A DNA stretch of 64,000 nt from Corylus avellana. Lineage: Eukaryota > Streptophyta > Magnoliopsida > Fagales > Betulaceae. Below, piece after piece: positions 44,637 to 56,823 of the stretch (the stretch's first letter is position 1; each line of letters starts with the position of its first letter). Made by a program: the position numbers and the translations under genes. The notes under the pieces were generated by a model, which was not told the DNA's origin, did no database searches, and saw nothing but the letters and a program-made list of their open reading frames with translations. Where the stretch lies: assembly GCF_901000735.1 (NCBI RefSeq), contig NC_081549.1:5943416-6007415 (forward strand), in the 5' to 3' direction.

Positions 44637-44642
44637 AATAAA
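44637..44642 (+). promoter_or_regulatory. Candidate polyadenylation signal of MTP5
   Basis: AATAAA 288 bases after the stop codon, the first canonical hexamer downstream. Plant signals are degenerate, so nearer sites may be used. Confidence 0.4.
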
Positions 44643-44698
44643 ACAAATTAATGCTCTAGGAATTCAATTTTATTGAATTAACTCTCAAAAATTGTCTT

Positions 44699-44916
44699 TG
44701 TCTAGCACGGATCTAGCTTACATGCTGTTATTAATTTTTGTTGTAGTAAAAGCAACGATTAAGATTGAATCTTAAAGTTGACGTACTTTTAGAAGTTTTT
44801 ATTAGGAGAGAAATAAAGAGAAATTTTGAGAGATTTATTCTTAACCGTTGCTTTTACTACATCATACATGCTGTTATTAAAATAACATTATGTAAGCCGG
44901 ATCCGTCTAGCACCTG
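44699..44916. mobile_element. 218-bp MITE with 9-bp target-site duplication
   Basis: The nonamer AATTGTCTT flanks it at 44690-44698 and 44917-44925. Inside, the first about 75 bases and the last about 75 are inverted copies (GGATCTAGCTTACAT against ATGTAAGCCGGATCC, and TAGTAAAAGCAACG against CGTTGCTTTTACTA). The nine-base duplication is the hallmark of Mutator-type elements. Confidence 0.75.
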
Positions 44917-44925
44917 AATTGTCTT

Positions 44926-45796
44926 ATTTATAGAGGGAAACAAAAAATAATAAACTCTTACCTAGTAATAAATGGAACATGATTCTTATGATTTAAAGTT
45001 GATATATCTAATGATTTACATAAAGTCAATGTTAACACGTCTTTTAAAAAAAATTAAATAATATAATATCATGTATATTGTTAGATGTCCAAACTTTATC
45101 TATTTTATTTGAAATATAGAGGATCATTGTCCGGATGAGTAATCAAACCGCAAATCATTGCTAAAAAAAAATTCAAACCATAAATCACTATTAAATTAGC
45201 TTATCTGGGAGAAAGAACTGTCAATAGAAGATGATCTGAACAACTCAATCATCAATCATGTAATGCACATGGATCATCACAAGAAAGGGAAAAAAAAATG
45301 ATTCTTTAAGTTTTTTTTTTTTTTAACTTCCCTATTAAAATTAGTCCGAGCAAAACCACAAGATCATCACAAATACATACTCAAATGCACTATGAACAAT
45401 CATTTAAAGACTAACAATAATCATTTTAGCCTTTAGCTTTCTCAAAGATGATTTCTTTTTCTTTTTCACTTTGCATCGATCTCTTAGTGGATTTCTATAA
45501 GTAGTAAGTTTGATTGCTCTATATCCCTTTGGTGAACTTCCATAGATTAGTGAGTTTTGACGGAGAATACACTACCCTGTTCTTGCTGTTGCCGGAAACA
45601 ACTACCTGCCATGTGTGCGTTGATCCTGCATTGAGAACATTTAGGAAGAGCAGAAAGAAATCTGCGCAATAATAGAACCAAAGATGCAGTTTCTTCTTCA
45701 CAAATATATAAGACAATAAGAACTTTTTAAAAGTTGGGTAGGATAGGAAAAGGTTGAAAATCATACCCATATATTAGGACATGACTTTTTTTTAAA

Positions 45797-45833
<37 letters not shown>

Positions 45834-46087
45834 GAAAAGAAAAAATCGAAAACGGCCATGTGTGCAAGATCACTAGCAGATGGAGAAATTTCTGAGGAGA
45901 AATTCTTGAAATGAAAGTGGAAATACATATGAGAAAGGTGCCAGATGCTTGGACCCAACTCAAATATGAGAAATTATATATATTGTGTGTGTGTGAGCAT
46001 TGTGAGAGTGTAGGTTCGAAAAATCATGTGCCTTTGAAATGTCTAAAAGAAATATGTCACAAGTGACAGCAGCATGTTGACCAATAG
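44926..46087. other. Intergenic, simple repeats only
   Basis: A (GAAAA)n/A-rich tract lies at about 45789-45846. Minus-strand ORFs here are short and of low complexity. No gene is supported. Confidence 0.5.
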
Positions 46088-46630
46088 ATGAAAGAAGACC
46101 AATTTGACAGCAAATTTGATCGATATATATTGAGAGAGAGAGGTAAACTTTCAGAGAGTATCGCAATTTTTCATAAAGAAGATGAACCCTTGGAAGAGGT
46201 AAGTCTTTCGGAGAGTTTTGCAACTTTTCATGAAGAAGAAGAATCCTTGGAAGAGGTAAATCTTTCAGATAGTTTTGCACTTTTTGACGACAATTCTATA
46301 TATCATGTGCCTGATAAGAGCCCCAAAGATAAAGTCTTCGATTTTAGTGTTGAGCCAATTGACTATGTTGAGGAAATCTGCGTAAGACAGAACAATGACA
46401 GAATCCTCAAACAAGCTCTAAAGTCCATAATTGAGTTACTATTTATACCACCTACTTCTCTTAATTTTCCCAATTGGCTAAATAAAATAACCACACCACC
46501 TGCCCCTATTATTTCTTATACAAAAATGCTACTCAGTTTTTTTAACCAACATTTTTGTACATGTGTTATATTCACATTAATTTGTTTTTTATTTTATTTT
46601 TTTAAAATGGTACTTGAGAATGCTGAGTAG
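46088..46630 (+). CDS. Uncertain ORF with 19-residue acidic repeats
   Basis: 180 codons. Residues about 20-68 contain two and a half tandem units of 19 residues (LSESIAIFHKEDEPLEEVS, LSESFATFHEEEESLEEVN, LSDSFALFDD), so 57-bp repeats are translated in frame. The C-terminal 50 residues are hydrophobic and of doubtful coding quality. Possible splice donors (GAGGTAAGT, GAGGTAAAT) lie inside the repeats. Further down, 46655-46820 keeps an open frame (RDCHIDKNANLLAHNIS) that may belong to the same former gene. I do not recognise it; it may be an exon of an unannotated gene, or a retroelement or gene remnant. Confidence 0.3.
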   Translation: MKEDQFDSKFDRYILRERGKLSESIAIFHKEDEPLEEVSLSESFATFHEEEESLEEVNLSDSFALFDDNSIYHVPDKSPKDKVFDFSVEPIDYVEEICVRQNNDRILKQALKSIIELLFIPPTSLNFPNWLNKITTPPAPIISYTKMLLSFFNQHFCTCVIFTLICFLFYFFKMVLENAE

Positions 46631-46820
46631 CATTTATCTTTCTTAAATATTTTGACAGAGGGACTGTCATATTGATAAAAACGCAAATCTCCTTGCTCAT
46701 AATATATCTTATTGGGCTGCTACCACTTATATGATCGGCAATTTTTTCACGTATTTGCATTCGTTATTAGATCTCCCCCTTTATCGTGGTAAAGATTCTT
46801 GGCCGGTGGGCGCATTTTGA

Positions 46821-47172
46821 GAGGCTGAATACTTGGATTTTTTTTTTTTTTTGGTGGTATTGTACTGTTTGGCTATCCCATTCCCATCCAAGGGTACGTC
46901 TAGCAACTCAACCAAAACTCCTACAAATCCAAGAAATTGAAGAGTTTGTCCTCGATCTTCACTAAATTAAGCCTTTTAAGCCCAAATCTCTTAAGCTCCT
47001 TCTCTCTTACTTGCCTTACCTTTTACATCAACGTGGGTCCTTGAACACATGATGGAATGCCCACATGACGTCAAGGGATACAAAATGATTTAATCTGATT
47101 TGACTTAATTAGGTTGTCTTTCTCTGGTTGCTGTTAGCCGATTTGTTTAGTTTTTGTATTCCATTTTGCAGC

Positions 47173-47210
<38 letters not shown>

Positions 47211-48745
47211 CTGCAGGTCTGTCTACTCTTTTGCAAAATGAAACTTTTATTCATTTGGAAAGAGAGTTTGAAGAAGAAGAAGAAAAGCAGTATAAGTGAG
47301 TTTTATGTAAAATTTGTAGTATTTGATATCAAGAGTCAACCACCATTTCAAGTATCATGGAATTGGACATAGGGATTGCGATTTTGTGTTGGAATCACAA
47401 AAGTGTCCCACATACCTTAACTACAATCTTAATGATCATGTGTATATAAGTTTCTGAGCACCTCCTTGCAAGTCAATTTTTAAGAATGAATTCTATCCAA
47501 GATTTGTATTATTTGGTATCAGAGCATCATGAGATCAAACGAAGTTCATTGAGTATTGAATCAAGGAGGTTGTAGCTTTGTAATGGAGTCAAGAGAGGGA
47601 TCTATATATATCCTAGATTAAAATGTTTTACTACCATATATGCGCATAGTGTTAAGCCATTGAATAAAAAGAGTTAGTGTTAATAGAGTTGTCCGTCGTG
47701 GACGTCGGCTGCAAAATGTGATGGTACGTTACGATCCTAAATGTCACACATCGCTTAAGTATAATTTTAACAATGTATATATAAATTAAATCGGATTTTA
47801 GTGGTCAATTCAATTCAAAGTTCGTATCAAAGAATAAGAATATAAAAGAAAGAAGTTTTCTGAAGATTCATAAGAATATTCTTAAACCGTAATACAAACA
47901 AAGGATATATGCTTTTGATTTTTTTCTTTTCTTTTCTTTTTGAAGAGAGAGAAAAAAAATGAAAGATTATTAATAAGTGAGAACTCAATGAAACATAAAT
48001 GTTGTGGGCCATGAAGGACGGCAAGAATTAATCTAATTTAATTATCATTAATTAATAGTTAAATGTTTCTGTTAAGAAAAAATATACAAACAAACAGCTA
48101 AGTGACAATGAAACCTCCACCCGTAATAATCATTCTTTAGCGCTACCTTTTGGCATTTGCAATGTCTTACTAAAATATTTCTCTGCATAATATACCATCT
48201 CCATCGTCAACAGACGCACTTGCTGTAATTATATAAGACGGCACCTTAAGCCATATATATATAGAAAATTTTTTATTTTTTTATTTTTTTTGAAAAAAGT
48301 GTTCTGATATAAAGATTATAATAATATTTGTTAACAAACATACTTTCTTGATAAACCCACTGCTTTGAATCTTACGGTATCAACTGATCAGATCAGTTGT
48401 GTGTAGATTTGAGGAGATGGCAACAGTTAAATTGGGTTCATGCAAAAAAGATTAAAACTTGTCTTTTCTCAATGAAAAACAATAATACAACATTACTAAT
48501 CCTTGTACAATAATTAATGTCGATGGACACAATGAATCAAAACAAAATTTTGAGTTAAAACACAGTTGAGGAATAGTAGTAACAATGAACACAAACAGAC
48601 AAAGAAACGTGTAATGTGGGTTGGCAAATGGCCAGCACTTAGAAAAACAAAAATATTTCAGAAGAAAAATTTCCAAATTAAACTGCATTATAGACCATTT
48701 TGGCCAACAACCTCAAACCGCAAAGGAAGATTCTATGTTAATTAA
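46821..48745. other. Intergenic, includes a (TA)n microsatellite
   Basis: (TA)n at about 47174-47208. Near 47515 the motif TTGGTATCAGAGCATCA resembles the LTR-retrotransposon primer site, in AT-rich sequence starting near 47350 (GGAATTGGACATAGGG, ATGTGTATATAAG) that may be an old LTR. No gene is supported. Confidence 0.4.
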
Positions 48746-48940
48746 CCAAGAACCAATATCTGCTACTATTCGAACATCTGAAGATAATGCAGCAGATAGA
48801 AAGAAACAGCATTTCAAGTCCAAAACAAAAAGGAGTAAATGATTGTTTTCTGATTGTGTAATTAATCCTCTGTAAATGATTGTTTGTGATCTGCTGCATT
48901 ATCTTCAGATGTTTGGATAGGAGCAGATATTGGTTCTTGG
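48746..48940. repeat. Long hairpin: 52-bp inverted arms around a 91-bp loop
   Basis: 48746-48797 (CCAAGAACCAATATCTGCT...) and 48889-48940 are inverted copies with about four to five mismatches, mostly clustered mid-arm. The loop AGAAAGAAACAGC...TTTGTG is not repetitive. It could be a remnant foldback element or a hairpin-RNA precursor; there is no other evidence for a small RNA gene. Confidence 0.7.
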
Positions 48941-49244
48941 ATTCGACAAAGACATACAGCACCTTTAAATGATTTTTCACCATGCACCACAGGAAGGAAA
49001 CCATGCATGCAAACCCAAAATCCAGTTCGTGGTCATGTTAGATTCTCCTGTTCTTCAGTATGTCCAGCTTTCAAGGTCAAGTTGAACGAGATTGGTGATA
49101 ATAATCTGGCCTACATGTATGTGGTTCAAGGAACAGCGATTGAGACTTTTTCTTGATGTAACAATAAAAAACACAATTGAATTTTAGACATGTTAATCTG
49201 TATACGATATATGAATGATAATTTTAACTGTCACATCAATCATT

Positions 49245-49520
49245 TAATACTTGAAAGTACATGTAATGTTTCTCGCTTTCTATTTGGCATGTTTATTTCA
49301 GATTCCAGTGTGCTTTATGTTTTCTCTCTTTCTCTATATTGTCCTTACGTATATTTTCAAGTATTCACTACTTTTAGGGAGCGAAACAAATGTTGATCAC
49401 TTGAAAGCACATGTAATGTTTCTCGCTTTCTATTTGACCCGTCTCTTTCTTTATATTATCTTTACGTATACTCTCAAGTATTCACACTTTTCAAGAAGTG
49501 AATCAAATGTTGATTTTCAC
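49245..49520. repeat. Local tandem duplication of about 145 bp
   Basis: CATGTAATGTTTCTCGCTTTC occurs at 49260 and 49409, followed in both by TACGTATA...CAAGTATTCAC and AAATGTTGAT. Unit 2 is shortened in the middle. The open frames across it are a by-product of the duplication. Confidence 0.75.
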
Positions 49521-49738
49521 TGCCGTGTCAACTAATGAGATCGGTATGTATAGCATTTCTCATAATCTAAACATTGCATGAGTTGTATAAACATGATGGG
49601 TAGGCAATTCCTCTTTTTGTGCAGACCAATTACCTCGGAGCTAGTTTGGGTGAGCACATGCTTTCCTTGTCACCGCCGTTTTCATTAACAATATTATTGT
49701 CACTAATTTATACTGTTAATGATGGTTGCTTTGCTTTT

Positions 49739-50209
49739 TTACAAGGAAGAAAAAAGATATCGTAAACAATATTTCATACGTCTCGATCTGTCCAGTTTAA
49801 CAAGTACATTACAAAAATGATATCTTTCTTTGTAATTACAGGGGTATATCCAAGCTGGCGGATTCCCAAAGGATGAAGTGTTATTATAATTAGAGGGGAA
49901 TATCCAAGCTGGATTCCCGAAGGATATGACTCCCACCCCCATCTTAAGCCTATTGTATATACACTTCACTCTGCACTGCTTATAAAACCTCTGCAATAAA
50001 AGACAGCTTTTCAGCCTCAGACTCCACCTAGGCCCAAAGCTGAAATAATTATCAAATGATTTGTGATTTTCATCATCACTGCTTTCATGGATCTCATATG
50101 CTTTCTGCAGTGCACCAGCCTGTAAGATCTTCTTTCCATGGCTGCCATTTTTTCTATTTGATTGTACCTTCTGCCGGCTGCAGATAGCTTTAACTCTATA
50201 TAATATCAA
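49739..50209 (-). other. Unsupported 156-codon ORF with an internal repeat
   Basis: The translation has a repeated FGNP(P)AWI(F/Y)P(S/C)NY(N/K) segment (about residues 96-125) from a 48-bp duplication around ATATCCAAGCTGG at 49845-49920. No known domain, no signal peptide and no homologue elsewhere in the window. I list it only because of its length. Confidence 0.2.
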
Positions 50210-53200
50210 ATTACAAAGGTATAAAAAAACTATCTGTGAAAAGAGTGTGGTCTTTATTTAAAAAGGAAAAGATAACCTAAGAAACTCACAGCTATTTCAC
50301 CCTTTTGGCTATAATAAAAAAATATATATTTTTTTTTATTTTTATTCTCAGGATAACGAAGTACTGTTGGGGCCCTACAGTCAATGAAATCAAGAACAAG
50401 ACACAAATTCATGTGCTTAATTAGATGCTAATTTACATGTAATTAAAACCAGAAAAGTCCAACACTACCGCATATCTATGGAAGCTAGCTAGCAAGCTAG
50501 TAGATAAGGTTGTACAGATTCACTGCTACCTACCAAAAACCAGCCCCTATTCCTCGGCTTCATGTCATTTCATGCATTTTCCAAAAACATTTTACATAGA
50601 ACAACCGGAGCCTAATTCTATACCTCATTGGGAAGAATTTCCTTTAAATGGGTGCTTGATCCTATCTATGCCATTATATTTTTCACCTGACTTAATTTGT
50701 GGAAAAGGTTTTGGCTATTGTCTCTATCCCAAAAGAATCTCATTCGCGCACCAGAACAACTTGTACAAGAAAGGTCCAAACCAGGAAAATAAGTGAAAAT
50801 TCAACACAAAAATGAAATTTGTTTTCCTATTTTTTTCTGCATATATATCACAATAATTCATCCAGCAATGAAGAAAAGAACAAGATATAAAAAGAGTAAG
50901 CATAATTGAAAAGGCAGTAAGTAGGGCATGGGAGTCGTTTTTGTGGGTCTAGGAGGGCATGCGCAGGCATTCATCATATATAGTGGCCAGTGGCTACCTA
51001 TCCTTTGCTAGAAGCCTAAAACGTTTGGAATCAGAAAACAACACTTCAACTGCAACAGTCACTTTTATCGCATTGGCAGCACATATATATTTGAGAAATG
51101 AAATCAAACAATTTTCAGCCACACAGTCCTATTTTCCGTTAACACTAGCAATAATTTAATAGACCCAAAAAATAAATCATATATATATATATGGTCATTT
51201 TATTTTTATTTTTTTGGCAAAATTAACATGAAAATCGATTACTAGTGACCAAAGACGGATCAAAATCCTCTATAATTTTTTTAAAAATTGTAAATTTTAA
51301 AATTACGTGAATTTAGGTCGTTCGTTGCGTTGAATAGCTTAAAAAAATGAGGCATGTTACCGAGGCAGCTAAAAAAAAAATTCCTCCTAAAAAGCTATTT
51401 CTTCACTTTTAAAGAAACACTTCTTCGGTAGAAAACCAAAAGATAGCTTTTGGCTTAAAGTTTTTCTACAACATAAAGTGTAAGAACCTGATGAAAATAT
51501 ACTTAATTTCCACAATATGCCACACTTTGAATAGGCTACATTTTTCAAGCTGCTAGGCAAAAAATAGTCCGAATTCATATAAATTAAGGAATTACAATTT
51601 ATTCGAAATAGTAGGGAATCCTTATCCACATAAGACAGATGATAGAATATAGGCCTAAAAGTATAACATGAGTGGTACATGTGCTGTTCTTTTTTTCTTT
51701 CTCGTTTAATGGTTTTTGTTTTTTTCCCTTGTAGGAGGTACATGCACAATGTTTGAAGGACTACAGCTTTTATTACAGTTTTATTATAAGTTGATGTCAC
51801 AGTTCAACTATTGATGAAACGAATATGGTTGATAAGTCAACGACCAACTAATTAAATTAATAAGTTAAATTTTTCATAAACAACCTTTCAACTACCATGT
51901 CAATTTGTAAAGAAACTTGTTATAAAAACTGTAGTACTCCTCGCGCGACGCTTCTTCTAAAACAAAAAAAAGACAGCAAAAAAAAAAAAAAAACAAAAAA
52001 AGACAGCATAAGACATTAAGACCTTGGAGGAAAAAACTCACGACAATAAAATCTTTTGCTGTCAATTCGCCAAAGTCTACCCCATCTCCACCCAACATAG
52101 TTACTGACATCGGGCTCCATGACAAGTACAACCATGGTTGATAACCTTAATTTATGCCATTTCAGATATGCATGAGGTGGGGTTAAACGGAATAATGGCT
52201 GTAAATTAAGCTTGTAATTTACTTAATTATGCTGTGGCTACATAATAATTAAGTCTGAATGGGATAATTAAATTTAGAAAGGGTATAAAACAATGGGTTC
52301 AAACAAATATATATGTACTAGACTTTCGTAGTCTTTACTACACTCCACTAATTATAATTAACAAAGGAAGACAATCTCATATATATACTTTCTTGGTCAA
52401 TTACCTTAATGAAGTTTAATTATGACATAAAATTGTGTCGGAAGCAATCTAGCTAGGGCATCATTATTAATCCATAAATCAAAGTGCTATGTGGCTCGGC
52501 TTGAGGTATAAACCTTGCTTGGTAAAAGCCATCATCTTCTACAATTTTGTACCTTTTAGTTGTTAATTAGTGCCATTTTTGGGTCTAAATTGAGCCTTTT
52601 CAGTAGTAAATATGCCTGATTGTAGGTGAATTGTATTAACTACGTAGAACACGAGTAATGCTATATATCACATTAGTATTTTATTACGTTAACGTGATAT
52701 TAACAATTTATTATTGAATCAGGTCTTGTTAAAAGAGAAAAAAAAAATTAATAATGTCACGTCTATATATAAGTATAATAGTAGAATAGTAGTGTGTTAT
52801 GTAGCATCAACATATATACTATTAAATATACTATTAAATGGCAAGATCCTATTTCCTACTTAACTTTAAAAGAAAAAAGAATTAATTAATTTCTGACCTC
52901 CTTTATTGATCTCATTTACTTTCTCCAATATATATAAATGCTAAAACTTTGAAGAGCGCATTTACTCTCGTTAAATCTGGTGGGGCAGCTTGAACACGAT
53001 GCTATGAAATTCCAATTGATCGTGAAGATAACCAGTCAAGAAGAAACATCCGAAAAAATAAATAAATAAATTATTTTGATGAGTCTAAAAATAAAATTCA
53101 AGATTAATCTTTAAAACCAAAAGAAATTTGAATATCTTTGTAATTTAGTGTGAGTAGAAAATAGTACTGTTTAAAAGAAAATCATTTTGACATCAGCAAT

Positions 53201-54991
53201 AAATTTGCCATTATAGGAGGAAAATGGCTTGTCCTTCTTAAGAGTTGTAATTAAGCTATTTTTTTTTTTTAACAATAATTGATTTAACGATTGGTCGAGA
53301 CTCACACATGCATTATGGAATAGGTTATAGCTAAGATAAAAATAAAACTTATAGCATTACTCTTAACCTAAATTACAGCACCACCCTTCTCGCCCGTCAT
53401 CCGGCCTATCCTATCCTCCCCCGTCACAGCAGCCCCTACCCCTTAAAAAACCCACATCTCCTTCTAAAAACTTCTCCCGCCGGAGTTGTCCACTTTTTCT
53501 TTTTCTTTTTTCTTGTGGGCGTGGTATTTGGGGGTTTTTCGGCAATTTTAAGTGGTTTTTCAGTTCATTTGTAACTACGTTGTGAATATATATTTTTTTT
53601 TCCAACTAAAAAAAATATATATAGTTTTAATTATAGTTTCAGGATATCAATCAAACAATGAAAAACAAATGGGTAAATTTTTTTCTCAAAAAAGTATTTT
53701 TCTTCGGAATCCTTTTTATATATATATATGTTCAAAACAACTGCAAACCGTGACTTAATTATTTGAAGTAAAATTCACCAAATTAAAGTACAATCTAAAT
53801 AGATGCATCGTGGTCCTGAGCATACTTTTCATGCTAACTTGGATGTGAAGTACGTACTACTGTAGAGGGACCTAACGACCTGTACTGCTTCAACCATATC
53901 CAAGTACTCCTCCTTGTTACAGATAGACATAGAGAGAGAGAGAGAGAGAGGGTTGATTTCATTACATTAACTTCATTAAAACAGGAAAATTTCAAGCATC
54001 ATTTTGTGAATGGAGTTTAACAAAGAGAAATGGATGGATGGATCGATCTCAACCTATCATTTTGCAGCTCATACCCCACCCCTATCGATCTCAGCCTAGC
54101 TATGAACCAACGGAAACCAACCTTTTGCCAGCTATCCACAATGTGCTTCTGTTTTCATAGGACCCTTCTAGCCAAACTTGTTCCCTTTTTTCTTTTTTCT
54201 TTTTTCCAAAAAAAACAAAGTAGTATTTTTTATTGTATTTTTACAACATTAATTTCTATAAATGTCAAACTTGAACTTGTAAAAATGACAACTTTCTTCT
54301 AACTTATTTTCCATGGGGGCTTAATTTGTATATATATATAGTTTTGTATTTCAGAAACCCATTTGGCTTATACGAAATAAAGCAAACTACTTTTAACAGT
54401 TCAGATTTAATTTCGTAAACAAGAACAGCTGAAGAAAGAGATGAAAACTTCTCAAAACGAATAACCACAGTACCTTCTTTTTCTTTTTCTTTTCATCCAA
54501 ATATTTCCTATATATTTATTTCATATATATAATATAATTAGATTGCTGCAGGTTTCACAGTTGAATATAATTTAAACATGATTAGCAGAGGAGTTAACAG
54601 TTAAGAACTATTTCTTTGACTAAAAAAATAGTTAAAACAGAAGTGGCATGGCATGGGAGGAAAGTTGCACATCCTCGTAATTGAGATTTTGACGAAATAT
54701 AAAACAAATACTCAAGTCAAAAGATATACAGTAAACATCAAAACTAGTGTCTGCTGGGGTAGTTCCCTACTTTGTATTAACATAATTAGTTTTTAAACTA
54801 TATTTATTAATAATTAACAAGAAAAATCAACACTCATCTGCAAAATATAAATTCTCACTAAATTAACACATTAAAGCAATTGTTATTAACAATAATAATT
54901 ATTATTATCAAACACAAAATAGGATTTGAAAGAAGTTGCACCAAGTGTAACATAAACGTCAAACCTTCAACCTTGGTTGTGATTTTTTCAA
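50210..54991. other. Large AT-rich intergenic region
   Basis: No gene, RNA or complete mobile element recognised in 4.8 kb. 51270-51370 resembles half of the foldback MITE at 15801. Simple repeats: (AT)n at 51180-51190, A-rich at 51975-52005, (GA)n at 53933-53951. A pyrimidine-rich stretch at 53380-53480 has no matching ORF. Confidence 0.5.
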
Positions 54992-56823
54992 TCACCCAAA
55001 AGTGTTGCCGTTGTTGGTTTGGCCGAGCAAGCTGCTAATGGAGCGCGCTTTCACCATCCCAAGCTTCATTCTTTTCTTTGTGACCATCAATGGCTTCTTC
55101 TCATCTTCATCTTCACCATGATCATTATTATCCAACACAGAATGATCATGATCCTTTGGTTTGTTTTCCTGCAGAAGAGACGATGAAGGTGTAGGTGGTG
55201 GCTGATCATGATCATGATCATGATCAGGATCAAACGGCTCATGATCGTCCATCTTTGGTGCAGTGCCAGCCAATGATCGGCTACGAACGCTTGTCATGCT
55301 CCGAAGCCTCCCCTTTCCCAAGTGATGCTCGCAGAGAGAATAGCCCACAAGGGTCTGCTGGCAGCACCTCCAGCCTCTCCCATTAACACGACTGCACCTG
55401 GATCCCTCCATAAGTGCACCACCTCGAGCCCTCTTTTTTGTCGTACTGATCTCCACACCCTCCTTTGCTTCCTTCTCCTCTTGGTTATCGTTTTGTTGGG
55501 CACATTTTTTGTTCATTTTGGTCTTCATCTTAGTCTTCATCTTCTTATCTTTCTCCATTAATTCATCTTCGTTTGTTCTCCTCTCAAATGTGCTTCTCCT
55601 CTTCTTTGGTGGGAATGCTTTCTCCCCATCACACCATCTCACAGATGCTACATTATTATTATTATTACTATTATTATTGCATCCACACAACACAGCAACA
55701 CCACATTGAATGTGTATATATATATATATAATGGTAGAGAATCCATGGCTAAATTTGTTGAGAAAATTAATTACCTTGATGGTTGTGGGTGTGGGTGTGG
55801 GTGTGGGTAGCAGTTGATTCCGGAAGAACCCAAGTAATCGTTTCTGCGCCTTGAATGGATCCCTTCCTAAAAGATACACAACCACATACATAAAATTTAG
55901 AACCTAATTGGAAGAACCAAACAAAACCCAAAAGAAGAGGTGCAATATAAGAGCAAAATGTATTGTAGATGGGACCAGCAAACACATGCTAACGTGCACC
56001 GCATGGGCATATTAGTTAGCCAAGATAGAGATAAAAAAGAGTAGCTAGATTAGATTAGATGGGAAGGTATGGTGGCTACCCAAAGATTCATATAAAAACA
56101 CCTTAAACAGTATTTCCACTTACAGTATTTTTTTCTTTTTTTTTTTTTTTAATTTTTCTTGTGGGTAAAATCAAGTTATGGGTCTCCGTCTTTTCACCTT
56201 TTTTACTACAAGATTTCATGAAAGAAGAGAAGAACATGGGTTGGCTTTATTAGCCTTTCTTTCTTACCTGGAATCATTACTCTTCTCTCCCTCGCCCCCT
56301 CTCTCATCTTCCCCTTGCAACAATACCTGCAAAAAATCACAACCACCACTCAAATATATATATATATATATATATATAAACAAAATTTGGCATCAGGAAA
56401 ATTCCTGTTTAGGGCACATTGAACCAAATTGCACCCAAACAAACCAAACATAAAACTAGAAACAGTAAAAAAAAAAATTTTAAAATTTTTTTTAAAAAAA
56501 AAAAAAAATTAATGATAAGAGGTTGTTTCACTTACCAAACAATCTTTTCTCAACTTCTTCTCTTCGTTGTGTGGCCCACCAGCGTCATCAGAGCAATCAA
56601 AGCCTCTCCCTCCTCCGATCGTTTGATTGGAGTGATCAGATGGCTGATTATCGAAGTAGGCATGGCTATGGGATGACGGGGTGAGATTTGCAAGTGGGTG
56701 TGCGGGGTTTGGGTCGTGGAGTTGGAGTTGCACCACCGGAGACCGGTTGAGGAGGGGATCTGAGAGAGGAACCGGAGAGAGAGATGAGAGAGGGAAGGGC
56801 ACCTGTCTCTTCCGGATCCTCAT
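54992..56823 (-). CDS. WRC-domain protein (GRF-related, without QLQ)
   Basis: Four exons in phase give 364 codons: 56823-56536, 56326-56268, 55866-55775 and 55647-54992, all GT-AG. The N-terminus MRIRKRQVPFPLSSLSPVPL is a conserved start of a plant WRC protein group. The WRC zinc motif lies at 229-256: Cys231-x9-Cys241-x10-Cys252-x2-His255, with WRC at 239-241. Nuclear-type basic runs flank it (PKKRR about 160-164, KKRAR about 217-221). In growth-regulating factors the WRC domain binds DNA and follows a QLQ domain; no QLQ is present here, so partner binding must differ. Acidic and His/Asp-rich stretches (DHDHDHDHD) fill the C-terminus, with a conserved-looking ARSISSLLGQ tail. The 55891 ATG would read through intron 3 and is rejected because its frame conflicts with exon 3 phasing. 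The role is probably nuclear regulation; no target can be inferred. Confidence 0.82.

Noticed and set aside
53411..53605. Lys/Arg-rich ORF near a pyrimidine-rich stretch
   Set aside because: Short, of biased composition and without any neighbour or signal to support it.
55648..55891. Single long ORF extending the WRC exon upstream to 55891
   Set aside because: It reads through an intron with good GT-AG sites; the alternative exon 3 frame joins exons 2 and 4 in phase.
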